This document shows, piece after piece, positions 16,144 through 26,297 of a DNA stretch of 64,000 bases; position 1 is the stretch's first letter; each line of letters starts with the position of its first letter. The position numbers were made by a program, and so were the translations under genes. The notes under the pieces were generated by a model, which was not told where the DNA came from, made no database searches, and was given only the letters and a program-made list of their open reading frames with translations. This DNA is from Gammaproteobacteria bacterium (GTDB lineage Bacteria; Pseudomonadota; Gammaproteobacteria; Burkholderiales; Rhodocyclaceae), in the NCBI GenBank assembly GCA_018828385.1, contig JAHJVE010000023.1, forward strand, positions 372,001-436,000, read 5' to 3'.

Positions 16144-17669
16144 CACACCCAGCGCAAAACCAATTCCCTAACTGGAAACCGACCCTGACCGCCATCGCGG
16201 CCATCCTGCTCTGGATCGGCTATTGGTACTGGGGCACGCTGGAAGCCATGGCGCATATCTGGTGGCGCTCGGAAACCTACACCCACGGGATCATCGTGCC
16301 GCCGATTGCGCTTTGGCTTATCTGGCGCGACCGGCAGCGCCTCGCTGCCATGCAGCCTCAGGCCACCGGTTGGTTCGCCTTGCCCCTCGCCGGACTGGTT
16401 TTCCTCTGGCTACTCGGCGATCTCACAGCCGTCAACGCCCTGACCCAGTTTGCCGTAGTTGGCCTGATCGTCATGTCGATCATGGGAATCGTTGGCTGGC
16501 AAGTCAGCAAGGCACTGGCCTTCCCGCTGTTCTTTCTCTTTTTTGCTGTCCCGGTCGGTGACTTCCTGCTGCCACGCCTGATGGAATGGACCGCCGACTT
16601 CACCGTTCAGGCCGTGCGTCTCAGTGGGATACCCGTTTTCCGCGAGGGCCAGAACTTCGTCATCCCGAGCGGTCACTGGTCGGTCGTTGAAGCCTGCAGC
16701 GGCGTTCGCTACCTGATCGCCTCACTGACGGTCGGAACGCTCTACGCCTATCTGACCTATACCTCACTCAAGCGTCGTCTGACTTTCATCCTTGTTGCAC
16801 TGCTCGTCCCCATCGTTGCCAACTGGCTCCGTGCCTACATGATCGTCATGCTCGGCCACCTCTCCGGCAACAAGCTCGCCGCCGGCGTCGACCACCTGAT
16901 TTACGGCTGGGTGTTTTTCGGCATCGTTATCGTCATCATGTTCGCGATTGGCGCCCGCTGGGCCGAACAACCAATGCAGGCCGCCCAACGCGCCATGTTG
17001 ACCACACTGAGCGATTTCCAAAAGCCTCCTCTATCCTGGGCAATCATGCTCAGTCTTGCCATTGTCATCGCCACCGGTCCCCTCTACGAAAAGCACCTGC
17101 AGCAGGCCAACACCGATGCAGTCATCAATCTTTCACTACCAGCCATTGCCGGAGCCTGGCACGCCGAGGCCTCTGCCATTGACTGGCAACCGCAATTCGC
17201 CAGTCCTTCGGCGGAGCGGCGCTCGGCTTACCGCAAACAGCACGGCCGAGTTGGCCTCTACATCGCTTACTACCAAAACCAGAACTACGAGCGCAAATTG
17301 GTAACCTCAGCCAACGTGCTTGTTACGTCAAACGACCCGCTCTGGCAAATCGTGGCCAATCGTCAGACCAATGCGAACTTCGGCGGCAGTGAATTGGTCT
17401 TTCGAGAGGCTGAATTGCTAAAGAAACAGGGCAGTGCCGATGAGCGTTACATCGTCTGGCAAACGTACTGGATCAACGGACACCTGACCGCCAGCGACAT
17501 AGAAGCAAAATGGCTGACCGCATGGTCAATGCTCACCGGGCACGGCGATGACAGTGCCGCCATCATCATCTACGCCCCGAAAGACTCGGCAACCAAGGAT
17601 CTGCCTGCCTTTGTCAACGAGGCTGGCGACGAAATCCTGCGCAGTCTGAACGAGATACGGTCCAAATGA
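16140..17669 (+). CDS. xrtA: Exosortase A with fused EpsI domain
   Basis: This 509-residue polytopic membrane protein carries the exosortase triad: Cys186 in VEACSGVR, Arg231 in ANWLRAYMI and His252 in VDHLIYGWVFFG. About eight membrane segments precede residue 300. The C-terminal ~190 residues (from about 320: LPAIAGAWHAE ... YYQNQNYERKLVTSANVL ... TYWINGHLTAS) form an EpsI domain in the periplasm, as in XrtA fusions. It cleaves PEP-CTERM proteins near the PEP motif and hands them on for surface attachment, by family knowledge. Its one visible substrate is the protein at 1883-2854. The start ATG overlaps the upstream stop. Confidence 0.96.
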   Translation: MTHPAQNQFPNWKPTLTAIAAILLWIGYWYWGTLEAMAHIWWRSETYTHGIIVPPIALWLIWRDRQRLAAMQPQATGWFALPLAGLVFLWLLGDLTAVNALTQFAVVGLIVMSIMGIVGWQVSKALAFPLFFLFFAVPVGDFLLPRLMEWTADFTVQAVRLSGIPVFREGQNFVIPSGHWSVVEACSGVRYLIASLTVGTLYAYLTYTSLKRRLTFILVALLVPIVANWLRAYMIVMLGHLSGNKLAAGVDHLIYGWVFFGIVIVIMFAIGARWAEQPMQAAQRAMLTTLSDFQKPPLSWAIMLSLAIVIATGPLYEKHLQQANTDAVINLSLPAIAGAWHAEASAIDWQPQFASPSAERRSAYRKQHGRVGLYIAYYQNQNYERKLVTSANVLVTSNDPLWQIVANRQTNANFGGSELVFREAELLKKQGSADERYIVWQTYWINGHLTASDIEAKWLTAWSMLTGHGDDSAAIIIYAPKDSATKDLPAFVNEAGDEILRSLNEIRSK

Positions 17670-17743
17670 GCGATGGGCGGCGACCAAGCAGAATGCTACG
17701 GTCAACCGGAAATTAACCCCAAAAATCAAAATACGAGAACACC

Positions 17744-19657
17744 ATGTGCGGCATCACCGGCATCTTTGACACCCGAGGCAAACGCGACATTGATCGTGCG
17801 GTACTCCATCGCATGAACGAAGCGCAGTTCCATCGCGGCCCCGATGAAGGTGGCCTGCATGTCGAACCGGGAGTCGGGCTCGGCCACCGACGTCTGGCGA
17901 TCATCGACCTCTCCACCGGTCAGCAACCGCTCTACAACGAAGACCAGAGCGTCTGTGTCGTGTTCAATGGTGAAATCTACAATTACCAAGCGCTGATCCC
18001 GGAGCTGCAAGCGCTCGGCCATATTTTCCACACCCGCAGCGACACCGAAGTCATCGTCCACGCCTGGGAAGCCTGGGGCGAAAGCTGTGTTGACCGCTTC
18101 CGTGGCATGTTCGCCTTTGCCCTCTGGGACCGCAATCGCGAAACACTCTTCCTTGCCCGCGACCGCCTTGGTGTCAAACCACTCTACTACGCCCAGCTAG
18201 ACGACGGCACCTTCCTATTCGGCTCTGAACTCAAATCCATTCTCGCCCACGGCGGCCTCAAACGCGATATCGACCCATACGCCGTCGAAGAATTTTTTGC
18301 CCTCGGCTACGTCGCCGAACCCCGCGCCATCTTCAAGCAAGCCAAAAAACTTCCACCAGCCTCTACCCTGCTCCTGCGTCGAGGGCAGCCTGTTGGCGAA
18401 CCCCGCGAATACTGGGATGTCCGCTTCACCCTCGACAATCCGATCAGCGACACCGACGCCTGCGCCGAACTGACTCAGCGCCTCGAAGAATCCATCCGCC
18501 TGCGAATGATCTCCGAAGTGCCGCTCGGCGCCTTCCTTTCCGGCGGCGTCGACTCCAGCGCTGTGGTCGCCATGATGGCCAGGTTGTCGAACACGGCGGT
18601 CAATACCTGTTCCATCGGCTTTTCCGACCCGGCCTTCAACGAAACAGAATTCGCAAAGATGGTCGCTGATCGCTATCAGACCAATCATCACCTTGACATG
18701 GTCGAAAGTGATGACTTCGACCTGATCGATACCTTGGCGAAACTCTACGATGAACCTTATGCCGATAGCTCGGCAATTCCCACCTACCGTGTCTGCCAGC
18801 TAGCCCGCAAACACGTTACCGTGGCACTTTCCGGAGATGGCGGCGACGAAAGTTTCGGTGGCTATCGCCGCTACAAATATCACTTGTCCGAAGAGCGGAT
18901 GCGCTCATTCCTGCCCCTGGCTCTTCGCCGACCGATGTTTGGAATGCTCGGCCACCTATATCCGAAGCTTCCTCGCGCGCCGAGGGTTTTTCGTGCGAAG
19001 TCAACCCTCCAGTCAATGTCAAGAACCACTACTGAAGGCTATTTTCACGAGATTTCCCTAATACGCAATCCACTTCGGCACTCGCTGTACAGCGACACAT
19101 TCAAGAGACAACTTAGCGGCTACGATGCACTTCATGTGTTTGAAACACACGCAGCTCGGGCCAATACGGATGACCCGCTGGCGCTAGTCCAGTATTTGGA
19201 CACCCACACCTATTTGGTAGGCGACATCAATACCAAGGTAGACAGGGCAAGCATGGCGCACTCGTTGGAAGTCCGCGAACCCCTGATGGATCATTTGCTG
19301 GTTGAATGGTTGGCAACCCTCCCCTCCTCTCTCAAGATCCATAACGGTGAAACCAAGTATTTATTGAAAAAATCCATGGAGCCCATGCTTCCCAGTGCCG
19401 TCATGTATCGGCCAAAAATGGGTTTCGCCGTCCCCCTGGCCCGCTGGTTGCGGGGCCCGCTACGTCAACGTGTGCGCAAGTCTCTGTGCCATGGACCAAT
19501 TGCCGAATCAGGCTTGTTCAATAACAAAGTTATCGCGCAGATCGTCGATCAGCACGACTCCGGTCTTGCCGACCACAGCACACCAATCTGGACGCTACTG
19601 ATGTTCGACGCCTTCTTGAGCAACGTCATGACATCAGCCCCGCAAGCTGGACAATAA
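17744..19657 (+). CDS. XrtA-associated glutamine amidotransferase (asparagine synthase type)
   Basis: This 637-residue two-domain enzyme starts MCGITGIFD, giving the N-terminal nucleophile Cys2 of a class II glutaminase, with RGPDEGG and FNGEIYNYQ motifs in the first 80 residues. The synthetase domain has an intact PP-loop SGGVDSS (266-272) and a YKSGDGGDESFGGY-type site (LSGDGGDESFGGY). It matches the PEP-CTERM/XrtA amidotransferase family (TIGR03108). It probably amidates a carboxylate, such as a uronic acid or an amino acid on the EPS, using glutamine. It lies 74 bases after the exosortase gene and is the only one of three asparagine-synthase-like proteins here with the glutaminase cysteine. 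Confidence 0.93.
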   Translation: MCGITGIFDTRGKRDIDRAVLHRMNEAQFHRGPDEGGLHVEPGVGLGHRRLAIIDLSTGQQPLYNEDQSVCVVFNGEIYNYQALIPELQALGHIFHTRSDTEVIVHAWEAWGESCVDRFRGMFAFALWDRNRETLFLARDRLGVKPLYYAQLDDGTFLFGSELKSILAHGGLKRDIDPYAVEEFFALGYVAEPRAIFKQAKKLPPASTLLLRRGQPVGEPREYWDVRFTLDNPISDTDACAELTQRLEESIRLRMISEVPLGAFLSGGVDSSAVVAMMARLSNTAVNTCSIGFSDPAFNETEFAKMVADRYQTNHHLDMVESDDFDLIDTLAKLYDEPYADSSAIPTYRVCQLARKHVTVALSGDGGDESFGGYRRYKYHLSEERMRSFLPLALRRPMFGMLGHLYPKLPRAPRVFRAKSTLQSMSRTTTEGYFHEISLIRNPLRHSLYSDTFKRQLSGYDALHVFETHAARANTDDPLALVQYLDTHTYLVGDINTKVDRASMAHSLEVREPLMDHLLVEWLATLPSSLKIHNGETKYLLKKSMEPMLPSAVMYRPKMGFAVPLARWLRGPLRQRVRKSLCHGPIAESGLFNNKVIAQIVDQHDSGLADHSTPIWTLLMFDAFLSNVMTSAPQAGQ

Positions 19658-19664
19658 AATAGCC

Positions 19665-20861
19665 ATGCGCATTCTTTACCACCACCGCACTGCCTCCAAG
19701 GATGGGCAAGCAGTCCATATTGAAGAGCTGATCGAAGCCTTGCGCTCAGAAGGACATGAGGTCCGGGTCGTGGCGCCGAACCAGGAAAAAAGTGATGGAG
19801 GCCCGGACAAGAACGAAATGGGCAGTGACATGGACTGGGTACACCAGCTGAAGGCAGCCTTGCCAAAGTCGCTCTATGAGTTGCTGGAACTGGCGTACTC
19901 CCTGCACGCATACCGAAAACTCAAAGCGGTTGCAGAAGAATTCAAGCCTGACTTCATTTACGAACGCTATAACCTTTTCCTGCTGGCCGGAGCGATGCTC
20001 AAAAAACGCTTGGGCATCCCACTGCTGCTTGAGGTCAATTCGCCGCTGGTTTTCGAACGCTCCTGCCACAGCGGCGGTCTTGCACTGCAATGGCTCGCCC
20101 GCTGGGCCGAGAAAACCGCCTGGAATAGTGCCGATTACGTGCTGCCGGTAACGCGAGTTCTGGCCGGCTACATCAAAGAATATGGTGTCCCTGAAGACCG
20201 CATTGCAGTCATCCCCAACGGCATCAACAAAACCCATTTCGCAGCAGCTCCAGAACCCGATATCGCCAAGGAAAACCTCAATCTTCAAGGCAAGCTCGTC
20301 CTCGGTTTCACCGGGTTTGTTCGCGATTGGCACGGCGTAAATCGCATTATCGACTGGATGGCAACGCCGGATGCGCCAAAAAATTCGCATCTGTTAATCG
20401 TTGGCGATGGGCCGATACGCAGTGAACTTGAAAATCAGGCCCAAAGGCTCGGGCTGGCGAATTCCGTCACTTTCACCGGCGTAGTTCACCGGGATGCCGT
20501 ACCCGCTCGCGTTGCTGCCTTCGATGTCGCCCTGCAACCTGCCGTTACTTCCTATGCCTCGCCGCTCAAGATGATGGAATACCTCATTCTCGGCAAGGCA
20601 ATCGTCGCTCCGCGCACGCCAAACATTCTGGAAATTCTCGAAGATGGCGAGAACGCCGTGATGTTCGATGAAGGTGCTGCGGGAAGCCTGGAAACGGCCC
20701 TCACCAGAATTTGCCAGGATGCTGCTTTGCGCAGCCGCCTTTCCAAAAATGCTATGGAAACCATCGACCGCCGACAATTAACCTGGATCGGCAATGCTTG
20801 CCAGGTTACCAAACTAGCCGCTTCGGCCATTTCCCGAACCGGCAAGAAGAGCCTTCCGTGA
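19665..20861 (+). CDS. GT4-type glycosyltransferase
   Basis: This 398-residue GT-B glycosyltransferase opens with MRILYHHRTASKDGQAVHIEEL. It has a C-terminal lobe with VLGFTGFVRDWHGV, LLIVGDGPIRSEL and a late PLKMMEYLILGKAIVAP motif typical of GT4 (acceptor or donor Glu region). It would act on the cytoplasmic face, adding a sugar to the lipid-linked EPS unit; specificity is not deducible. It starts seven bases after the amidotransferase stop, and its stop overlaps the GTG start of the next transferase. Confidence 0.88.
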   Translation: MRILYHHRTASKDGQAVHIEELIEALRSEGHEVRVVAPNQEKSDGGPDKNEMGSDMDWVHQLKAALPKSLYELLELAYSLHAYRKLKAVAEEFKPDFIYERYNLFLLAGAMLKKRLGIPLLLEVNSPLVFERSCHSGGLALQWLARWAEKTAWNSADYVLPVTRVLAGYIKEYGVPEDRIAVIPNGINKTHFAAAPEPDIAKENLNLQGKLVLGFTGFVRDWHGVNRIIDWMATPDAPKNSHLLIVGDGPIRSELENQAQRLGLANSVTFTGVVHRDAVPARVAAFDVALQPAVTSYASPLKMMEYLILGKAIVAPRTPNILEILEDGENAVMFDEGAAGSLETALTRICQDAALRSRLSKNAMETIDRRQLTWIGNACQVTKLAASAISRTGKKSLP

Positions 20862-21967
20862 AAAACGGTCGCATTCGTGTCTTGCATGTTCTCCAGACAA
20901 TCGGGATTGGCGGCATGGAAAAACGGATTCTCAGATTGTGCAAGGGCCTCGATCCCAAACGATACGATATCCATGCAGTGACTCTTCGCCAAACTGATGG
21001 CGCATCCATTGACTGGCCGGAAGACCAGCGTCATTACTATCCAATCGAACCGGGCCTGCATCTCGATAAGCTGCTGGGACTCTCCAGATTAATGCGCGAT
21101 GGTTGTTATGACATCGTTCATAGCCACAACTGGGCAACCATGCTCTATGGCGTTCTGGCTGCTCGTTTGGCGCGCGTGCCGGTTGTGCTGCACGGAGAAC
21201 ACGGTCTCAATGCCGATGACCGGCAAGGAATTTCGTTCAAACGGGAAATGGTGGCAACAGCCATCGCACACATGGCGACAGGCATCGTTGCAGTTAACGG
21301 TTTTATCAAGAAGCAGTCCGAAGAACGATGGAAACTCAAGCCGTGCAGCGTAGTTAACATACCCAATGGTGTCGATCTCACCCGCTTTACCCCTAAGCCG
21401 CGTAGCAGACTGAATAACGAAGAACTGGTCATTGGTACTGTCGCCCGGTTTGATCCGATCAAGAATTTACACTGCATCATTCGCGGATTCGATCTGTTCA
21501 AGCAAAACAACCCCGCGCGAAAATCCAGCCTTGTCTTGGTCGGCGAAGGCCCCCTGATGAAAGAATTGCAGGCATTCGCCGCCAACCTGAGCTGCGCTCA
21601 GGATATTCAGTTTCCCGGAGAAACAAATACTCCGGAAGACTGGTACTCCAGATTCGATATATACATTAACGGATCATTTTCAGAAGGGATGAGCAACACC
21701 ATCCTTGAGGGCATGGCCTGCGGTCTCCCCGTCGTCGCCTCTGACGTACCCGGGAATCGTGACTGGCTGGAGGATGGTATCAACGCCCTATTCTTCGAGT
21801 CAGACAACGCCCAAGAACTCTCTCGCACGCTAACAACACTAGCCGATGATCCAGCCAAAATGCAAAGCATGGGTGACGAAAACCGTCAGCGCGCCCAACT
21901 AAGCTACGACAATCAAGCATTTATCTCGCGTTACGACCAACTCTACCAGCAACTGCTGAAGGAATAG
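20858..21967 (+). CDS. GT4-type glycosyltransferase, XrtA-associated (Stp2-like)
   Basis: This 369-residue enzyme begins with VKNGRIRVLHVLQTIGIGGMEKRIL, the signature opening of the TIGR03088 PEP-CTERM sugar transferase. It contains LHGEHGLNADD, a C-terminal VLVGEGPLMKELQAF and an EGMSNTILEGMACGLPVVASDVPGN nucleotide-sugar motif. The start is GTG 20858, overlapping the preceding TGA, with AAGAAGA upstream; the longer frame from 20711 overlaps the upstream gene and carries no homology. It probably adds a repeat-unit sugar. Confidence 0.92.
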   Translation: MKNGRIRVLHVLQTIGIGGMEKRILRLCKGLDPKRYDIHAVTLRQTDGASIDWPEDQRHYYPIEPGLHLDKLLGLSRLMRDGCYDIVHSHNWATMLYGVLAARLARVPVVLHGEHGLNADDRQGISFKREMVATAIAHMATGIVAVNGFIKKQSEERWKLKPCSVVNIPNGVDLTRFTPKPRSRLNNEELVIGTVARFDPIKNLHCIIRGFDLFKQNNPARKSSLVLVGEGPLMKELQAFAANLSCAQDIQFPGETNTPEDWYSRFDIYINGSFSEGMSNTILEGMACGLPVVASDVPGNRDWLEDGINALFFESDNAQELSRTLTTLADDPAKMQSMGDENRQRAQLSYDNQAFISRYDQLYQQLLKE

Positions 21968-21968
21968 T

Positions 21969-23243
21969 ATGAGAGTGCTCGTTCTCACAATCTGGTATCC
22001 GAATGCTGAAAATCCGATCCTCGGCACATTCGTTCATGAACAAGCTGTTGCCCTACGCAATAGTGGCATCGATATCCGTATCGTCCAGCCCATCCCCAGC
22101 ACACCATTTCCCGTAACCTTGCTCAAAGAGTCATACGCCAAATTGGCAAAAACGCCTCTTCAGGAAGAATACGAGGGCTTCGAGGTTTATCACCCGCGCT
22201 ACGTAACCCTCCCCGGTCATTTATTTTTTGAGCGTGTTGGTGACTGGATGTACCGGGCAATTCGCCCCCTGATCAAACGCATTTACCAGGAGTGGCCATT
22301 CGACATCATTCATGCCCACACCACCTATCCCTGTGGCTATGCAGCCAATCTACTGAGGGATCAAGACTTTCCATCGGTCAAAGTGATTCACACGATTCAT
22401 CGCACATGCATCATCGATGCCCCGAACTACAACCGACAGTGTTATGAAAAAGTCAGAACAGCCCTCGAGGGAGCTGACCGGGATGTCTTCGTCAGTCTTG
22501 AAGGTCAGAACTTGGCACTTAAATACACGGAAGGGCGATGCGAGAATAAGAGTGAATACATCACCAACGGCGTAAACACTGCAAAATTCCAACTCGATGC
22601 TTCCGACCAGGCCGAGGTCGCCTCACTCAAGCGCAGGCACGAAAGTACTTGGAACCTCGTCTTCGTTGGATATCTCAACGAAAGAAAGGGTATCAAGGAG
22701 CTTTTGTCCGCCGTCGCAAACTTGGCAGCAAAAGGACGGCGCAAGTTGCACCTGTTCCTGGTAGGTCGTAATGACCTCGGCACCTATATCGAAGATTTCA
22801 TCAGAACAAACGGACTGGCAGAAATGGTAACGCTGGTTGGCCCTGTACTACACGACAGGGTCAAGATATGGATGAGTTTCGCCAATGCCTTCATATTGCC
22901 CTCCCACTCGGAAGGCCTGCCGACGGTACTTTTCGAGGCGCTCTATGCCGGAACCCCATCGATCTTCACGAAAGTTGGAGGAGTCGGCGACATCGTAACC
23001 GATGGGCAAGAGGCACTCGTAATCGAGCCAAAATCGATAGTGGCCATCGAGGAATCAATAGTCCGCCTGATGGACTCACCAGACCTCTGTCGGGAATTGA
23101 GGACTAACGGACACCAATTGATTCGTGACAATTTCACCTGGGCAATAAATGCTGATCGAAATATAAATTTGTATGGAAGTCTTACTCAGATAGCAAACTC
23201 AAGCCAGCCAAAATCCAATAGACAGCCCGATACCGGGCCATGA
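21969..23243 (+). CDS. GT4-type glycosyltransferase
   Basis: This 424-residue GT-B transferase opens MRVLVLTIWYPNAENPILGTFVHEQAVAL and shows IIHAHTTYPCGYAANLL. Its C-terminal lobe has LVFVGYLNERKGIKELL, LFLVGRNDLG and LPSHSEGLPTVLFEALYAGTPSIFTKVGG, typical of GT4. It starts one base after the previous stop and is the last gene before a 150-base gap, so it probably ends the first EPS transcription unit. The C-terminal 15 residues are polar and unlike the fold. Confidence 0.88.
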   Translation: MRVLVLTIWYPNAENPILGTFVHEQAVALRNSGIDIRIVQPIPSTPFPVTLLKESYAKLAKTPLQEEYEGFEVYHPRYVTLPGHLFFERVGDWMYRAIRPLIKRIYQEWPFDIIHAHTTYPCGYAANLLRDQDFPSVKVIHTIHRTCIIDAPNYNRQCYEKVRTALEGADRDVFVSLEGQNLALKYTEGRCENKSEYITNGVNTAKFQLDASDQAEVASLKRRHESTWNLVFVGYLNERKGIKELLSAVANLAAKGRRKLHLFLVGRNDLGTYIEDFIRTNGLAEMVTLVGPVLHDRVKIWMSFANAFILPSHSEGLPTVLFEALYAGTPSIFTKVGGVGDIVTDGQEALVIEPKSIVAIEESIVRLMDSPDLCRELRTNGHQLIRDNFTWAINADRNINLYGSLTQIANSSQPKSNRQPDTGP

Positions 23244-23393
23244 CATTTTTGAAAATTGCCGAAAAATCCCAGTGGACCGTGGCAATTACAGTATGTACGT
23301 CGCAGCGCCTGTTGCATCGACACGCGTTGTCTTGCCAGCATATAAGATATCCAGTAGCAGGCCCAAGCGGGCCAGACCTGCCAGGAGAGTGAA
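23244..23393. promoter_or_regulatory. Intergenic region before rmlA
   Basis: This gap holds a short hairpin, GGCCC (23360-23364) and GGGCC (23369-23373) around AAGC, about 20 bases before the rmlA start, and an A+T-rich TATAAGATAT just before it (23341-23350) that might be a -10 element. No well-spaced -35 is visible. AGGAGA at 23383-23388 is the ribosome binding site. It is a likely but unproven internal promoter region. Confidence 0.35.
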
Positions 23394-24299
23394 ATGACAA
23401 ATTCCGTTACAAAACGCAAAGGAATCATTTTGGCAGGCGGTGCCGGAACGCGGCTTCACCCTGCCACAGCGGCAATGTCTAAACAGCTGCTGCCGATCTA
23501 TGACAAACCAATGATCTACTACCCGCTCAGCACGCTAATGCTGGCCGGAATCCGTGAGATCCTGCTCATTTCAACCCCCTTGGACACCCCCCGCTTTGAG
23601 CAGTTGCTAGGCGATGGCAGCGACTGGGGCTTGAACATCTCCTACGCCGTGCAACCCTCCCCTGACGGGTTGGCTCAAGCCTTCCTGATCGCCTCTGACT
23701 TTATCGGCGATGATCCTTGTGCGCTTATCCTGGGAGACAACGTATTTCACGGTACCGATCTAGTGCCAAAGCTCAGGCGAGCAAACCAGCAACTCACCGG
23801 AGCCAGCGTGTTTGCATACCGTGTAAAAGACCCTGAGCGTTTTGGTGTGGTTGAACTGGACATCAACAACAAAGCCATCAGCATTGAAGAAAAACCCACA
23901 CAACCGAAATCGAGATTGGCGGTAACAGGGCTCTACTTCTACGATAACCAGGTCGTCAACATTGCGCGCTCCATCAAACCTTCGGCACGTGGAGAGCTCG
24001 AAATTACCGACGTCAATCGCATCTATATGGAGCGCCACGAGTTATCCGTTGAGGTGTTCGGTCGAGGCGTCGCCTGGCTTGATACGGGGACACACTCCTC
24101 CTTGCTTGAAGCATCCAACTTTGTCGAAACGCTCGAAGAACGTCAGGGACTGAAGATTTCATGTCCGGAAGAAATCGCCTATCGACTCGGCTACATTGAT
24201 GCTGAAAAATTGGAACGCCTTGCTGCACATCTTGTGAAAAGCGATTACGGCAAGTATCTTTACGACATATTGCAGGAGGCCCCCGCTGGGCACGACTAG
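23394..24299 (+). CDS. rmlA: Glucose-1-phosphate thymidylyltransferase
   Basis: This 301-residue nucleotidyltransferase has the catalytic loop [11 protein letters not shown] (15-25), [18 protein letters not shown], the sugar-binding [10 protein letters not shown], and the late [15 protein letters not shown] and [10 protein letters not shown] motifs of RmlA. It makes dTDP-glucose from glucose-1-phosphate and dTTP. It begins the dTDP-sugar set that includes the RffC-like (25503) and RffA-like (27961) genes. The expected next enzyme, dTDP-glucose 4,6-dehydratase (RmlB), is not in the window. The start has AGGAGA at good spacing. Confidence 0.95.
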   Translation: MTNSVTKRKGIILAGGAGTRLHPATAAMSKQLLPIYDKPMIYYPLSTLMLAGIREILLISTPLDTPRFEQLLGDGSDWGLNISYAVQPSPDGLAQAFLIASDFIGDDPCALILGDNVFHGTDLVPKLRRANQQLTGASVFAYRVKDPERFGVVELDINNKAISIEEKPTQPKSRLAVTGLYFYDNQVVNIARSIKPSARGELEITDVNRIYMERHELSVEVFGRGVAWLDTGTHSSLLEASNFVETLEERQGLKISCPEEIAYRLGYIDAEKLERLAAHLVKSDYGKYLYDILQEAPAGHD

Positions 24300-24476
24300 G
24301 TGGCTGATACATTCTTCAAAGCGCAGAAAAACTGATGACGACTCCCTGACACAGGATGAATTGTCATCCGCAAATAACATCTTAAAACGACAATGCTCCC
24401 GCCAATACATCTCACAATCAAACTGTGCTCGATGTTCTGGTACCCCTGCCACATTATTGATATTGGTCTGCTAAAA

Positions 24477-25493
24477 ATGTCCCTTGTCCCTCAGACCTCT
24501 TTGCCCACAAATCCCACCCTTGGAGACGCATCACCGGAAAACAAATGCTGGCAAGGCAAAATCAGCATCGTTGTACCTGTCTATCGCTCCCAGGAAATTC
24601 TCCCAGAACTGCATCGCCGAATCGTTAGCGCCGTCGAGCCCCTCGCCCCGGACTTCGAACTGCTTCTGGTTGAAGATTGCGGAGGTGACCGCTCGTGGAG
24701 CGTCATACAGGAATTGACGCAATCCGACCCTCACGTAAAGGGCATTCGCCTCTCTCGAAACTACGGCCAACACAACGCGCTACTCTGTGGTATCAGGGCT
24801 GCGACGGGCGATGTCATCGTCACTATCGATGACGATTTGCAGAACCCTCCGGAGGAAATCGAAAAACTGCTGCGGCAGCTCAATAACGGATTCGATGTCG
24901 CCTATGGGACCCCACAAGCGGAAACCCACGGCTTCCTTCGCGACCAGGCTTCGCGTATTACCAAGATTGCGCTACAGAGTGCAATGGGTGCGGAGACAGC
25001 AAGCAAGGTAAGTGCGTTTCGCGCCTTTCGCACCACCCTGCGCGACGCGTTCGCCAATTACCGAAGCCCCACAGTCAATATTGACGTCCTTCTCACCTGG
25101 GGGAGCAGTCTCTTCACATCCGTGACTGTTCGTCAGGACAAACGAGCAGCAGGAGAATCAGGCTACACACTACGCAAACTCATCATTCATGCCCTGAATA
25201 TGATGACCGGTTTTTCGACATTGCCACTCCAAATGGCCAGTGTTCTCGGACTCATCTTCGGCGCATTGGGTTTCCTGCTGCTTGGCTATCTCGTCACACG
25301 CTACTTCATCGTCGGCGCCAGCGTTCCCGGGTTCACTTTTCTTGCGTCGATCATTGCCATTTTTTCCGGAGTCCAGCTCTTTGCCCTGGGAATTTTTGGC
25401 GAGTATCTGTCACGCATGCACTTCCGTTCGATGGACCGCCCCCCCTACTCGGTTCAACAAACAATCGCGCTCGGCCACAAGGAAAGTACTTAA
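24477..25493 (+). CDS. GT2 glycosyltransferase, GtrB/ArnC-like
   Basis: This 338-residue enzyme has an N-terminal GT-A domain (ISIVVPVYRSQEI, IDDDLQNPPEEI with the DxD-type acidic cluster, LSRNYGQHNALLCGI). Two C-terminal membrane segments lie near residues 242-265 and 275-305. This is the polyprenyl-phosphate glycosyltransferase layout (GtrB, ArnC, DPM1). It would load a sugar onto undecaprenyl phosphate. A GtrA-like protein (26290) and a GT39-like protein (29244) lie downstream, as in lipid-linked sugar decoration systems. ATG 24477 is preferred to a frame from 24393 with unrelated sequence. A 177-base gap before it shows nothing definite. Confidence 0.88.
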   Translation: MSLVPQTSLPTNPTLGDASPENKCWQGKISIVVPVYRSQEILPELHRRIVSAVEPLAPDFELLLVEDCGGDRSWSVIQELTQSDPHVKGIRLSRNYGQHNALLCGIRAATGDVIVTIDDDLQNPPEEIEKLLRQLNNGFDVAYGTPQAETHGFLRDQASRITKIALQSAMGAETASKVSAFRAFRTTLRDAFANYRSPTVNIDVLLTWGSSLFTSVTVRQDKRAAGESGYTLRKLIIHALNMMTGFSTLPLQMASVLGLIFGALGFLLLGYLVTRYFIVGASVPGFTFLASIIAIFSGVQLFALGIFGEYLSRMHFRSMDRPPYSVQQTIALGHKEST

Positions 25494-25502
25494 CACCCGA
25501 CC

Positions 25503-26297
25503 ATGGCTACCACACCAGATACGACAGGGCTCATTGACACACCTGATCTGCAACTCAAGTGGAACGAAGCGCCTTGGGACAGTGTGCTCTTCGGATTTCC
25601 TGTCCTGCAAATTAATCAAATTGAAGTCCGCGGCCCGACAGCAGAAGCCGACTTTTCCGCATTCGAAGCATGCCGTGAGCAGGTACAGGCAGGTCTGGTC
25701 AGTTGCCGTCTATCGCATGAGTGCCTAAAGGAATCCATATTGCTGGAGACCCGAGCTTTCCGGTTCATCGAAATGGTCTACCACCCGGAGATATCCCAAT
25801 TACAGACAATCGACTTGGGCATACCACTCGAACTGACTGTCTCGCGAGCCAATGACATAGATCTTCCCGTTGTTCAGGAAATTGCTGGCCATGCCTTCCA
25901 CAATGAACGTTTCCATGTCGACCCACGCCTTGATCACGCCATCGGTGACAAGCGTTACCAGAACTGGGCGACGAGCAGCTTCAAACATCCGAGTCAGGAA
26001 CTGTACTGTGTCCGCGACTCACAGCGCGTGCTCGCTTTTTTTGTCACAGAAATGCTCGCGGACGGCACATGCTACTGGCACCTCAACGCCGTCGCTCCGG
26101 ATGCTCAAGGCAAGGGCTACGGCGCCCTCGCCTGGCGAGCGATGATGCATCATGCACGAGATACTGGCGCACAACGGATTAGCACTTGCATTGCTGCTCG
26201 GAATCACCGTGTCTTGAACCTATATGCCCGTCTGGGTTTTCGTTTTTCTCCGCCGGAAATGACTTTTCACTGGTTTAAGGAAGGCCAAGTTGATTAA
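25503..26297 (+). CDS. GNAT acetyltransferase, RffC/WecD-like
   Basis: This 264-residue protein has a C-terminal GNAT domain with an acetyl-CoA loop DAQGKGYGALAW (about 199-210) and the RNHRVLNLYARLGFRF tail. The first half (WNEAPWDSVLFGFPVLQI) resembles WecD/RffC, the dTDP-4-amino-4,6-dideoxygalactose acetyltransferase. With the aminotransferase at 27961 it would give a dTDP-Fuc4NAc-type sugar; the exact substrate is inferred. It starts ten bases after the GT2 gene, and its end overlaps the GtrA start by eight bases. Confidence 0.8.
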   Translation: MATTPDTTGLIDTPDLQLKWNEAPWDSVLFGFPVLQINQIEVRGPTAEADFSAFEACREQVQAGLVSCRLSHECLKESILLETRAFRFIEMVYHPEISQLQTIDLGIPLELTVSRANDIDLPVVQEIAGHAFHNERFHVDPRLDHAIGDKRYQNWATSSFKHPSQELYCVRDSQRVLAFFVTEMLADGTCYWHLNAVAPDAQGKGYGALAWRAMMHHARDTGAQRISTCIAARNHRVLNLYARLGFRFSPPEMTFHWFKEGQVD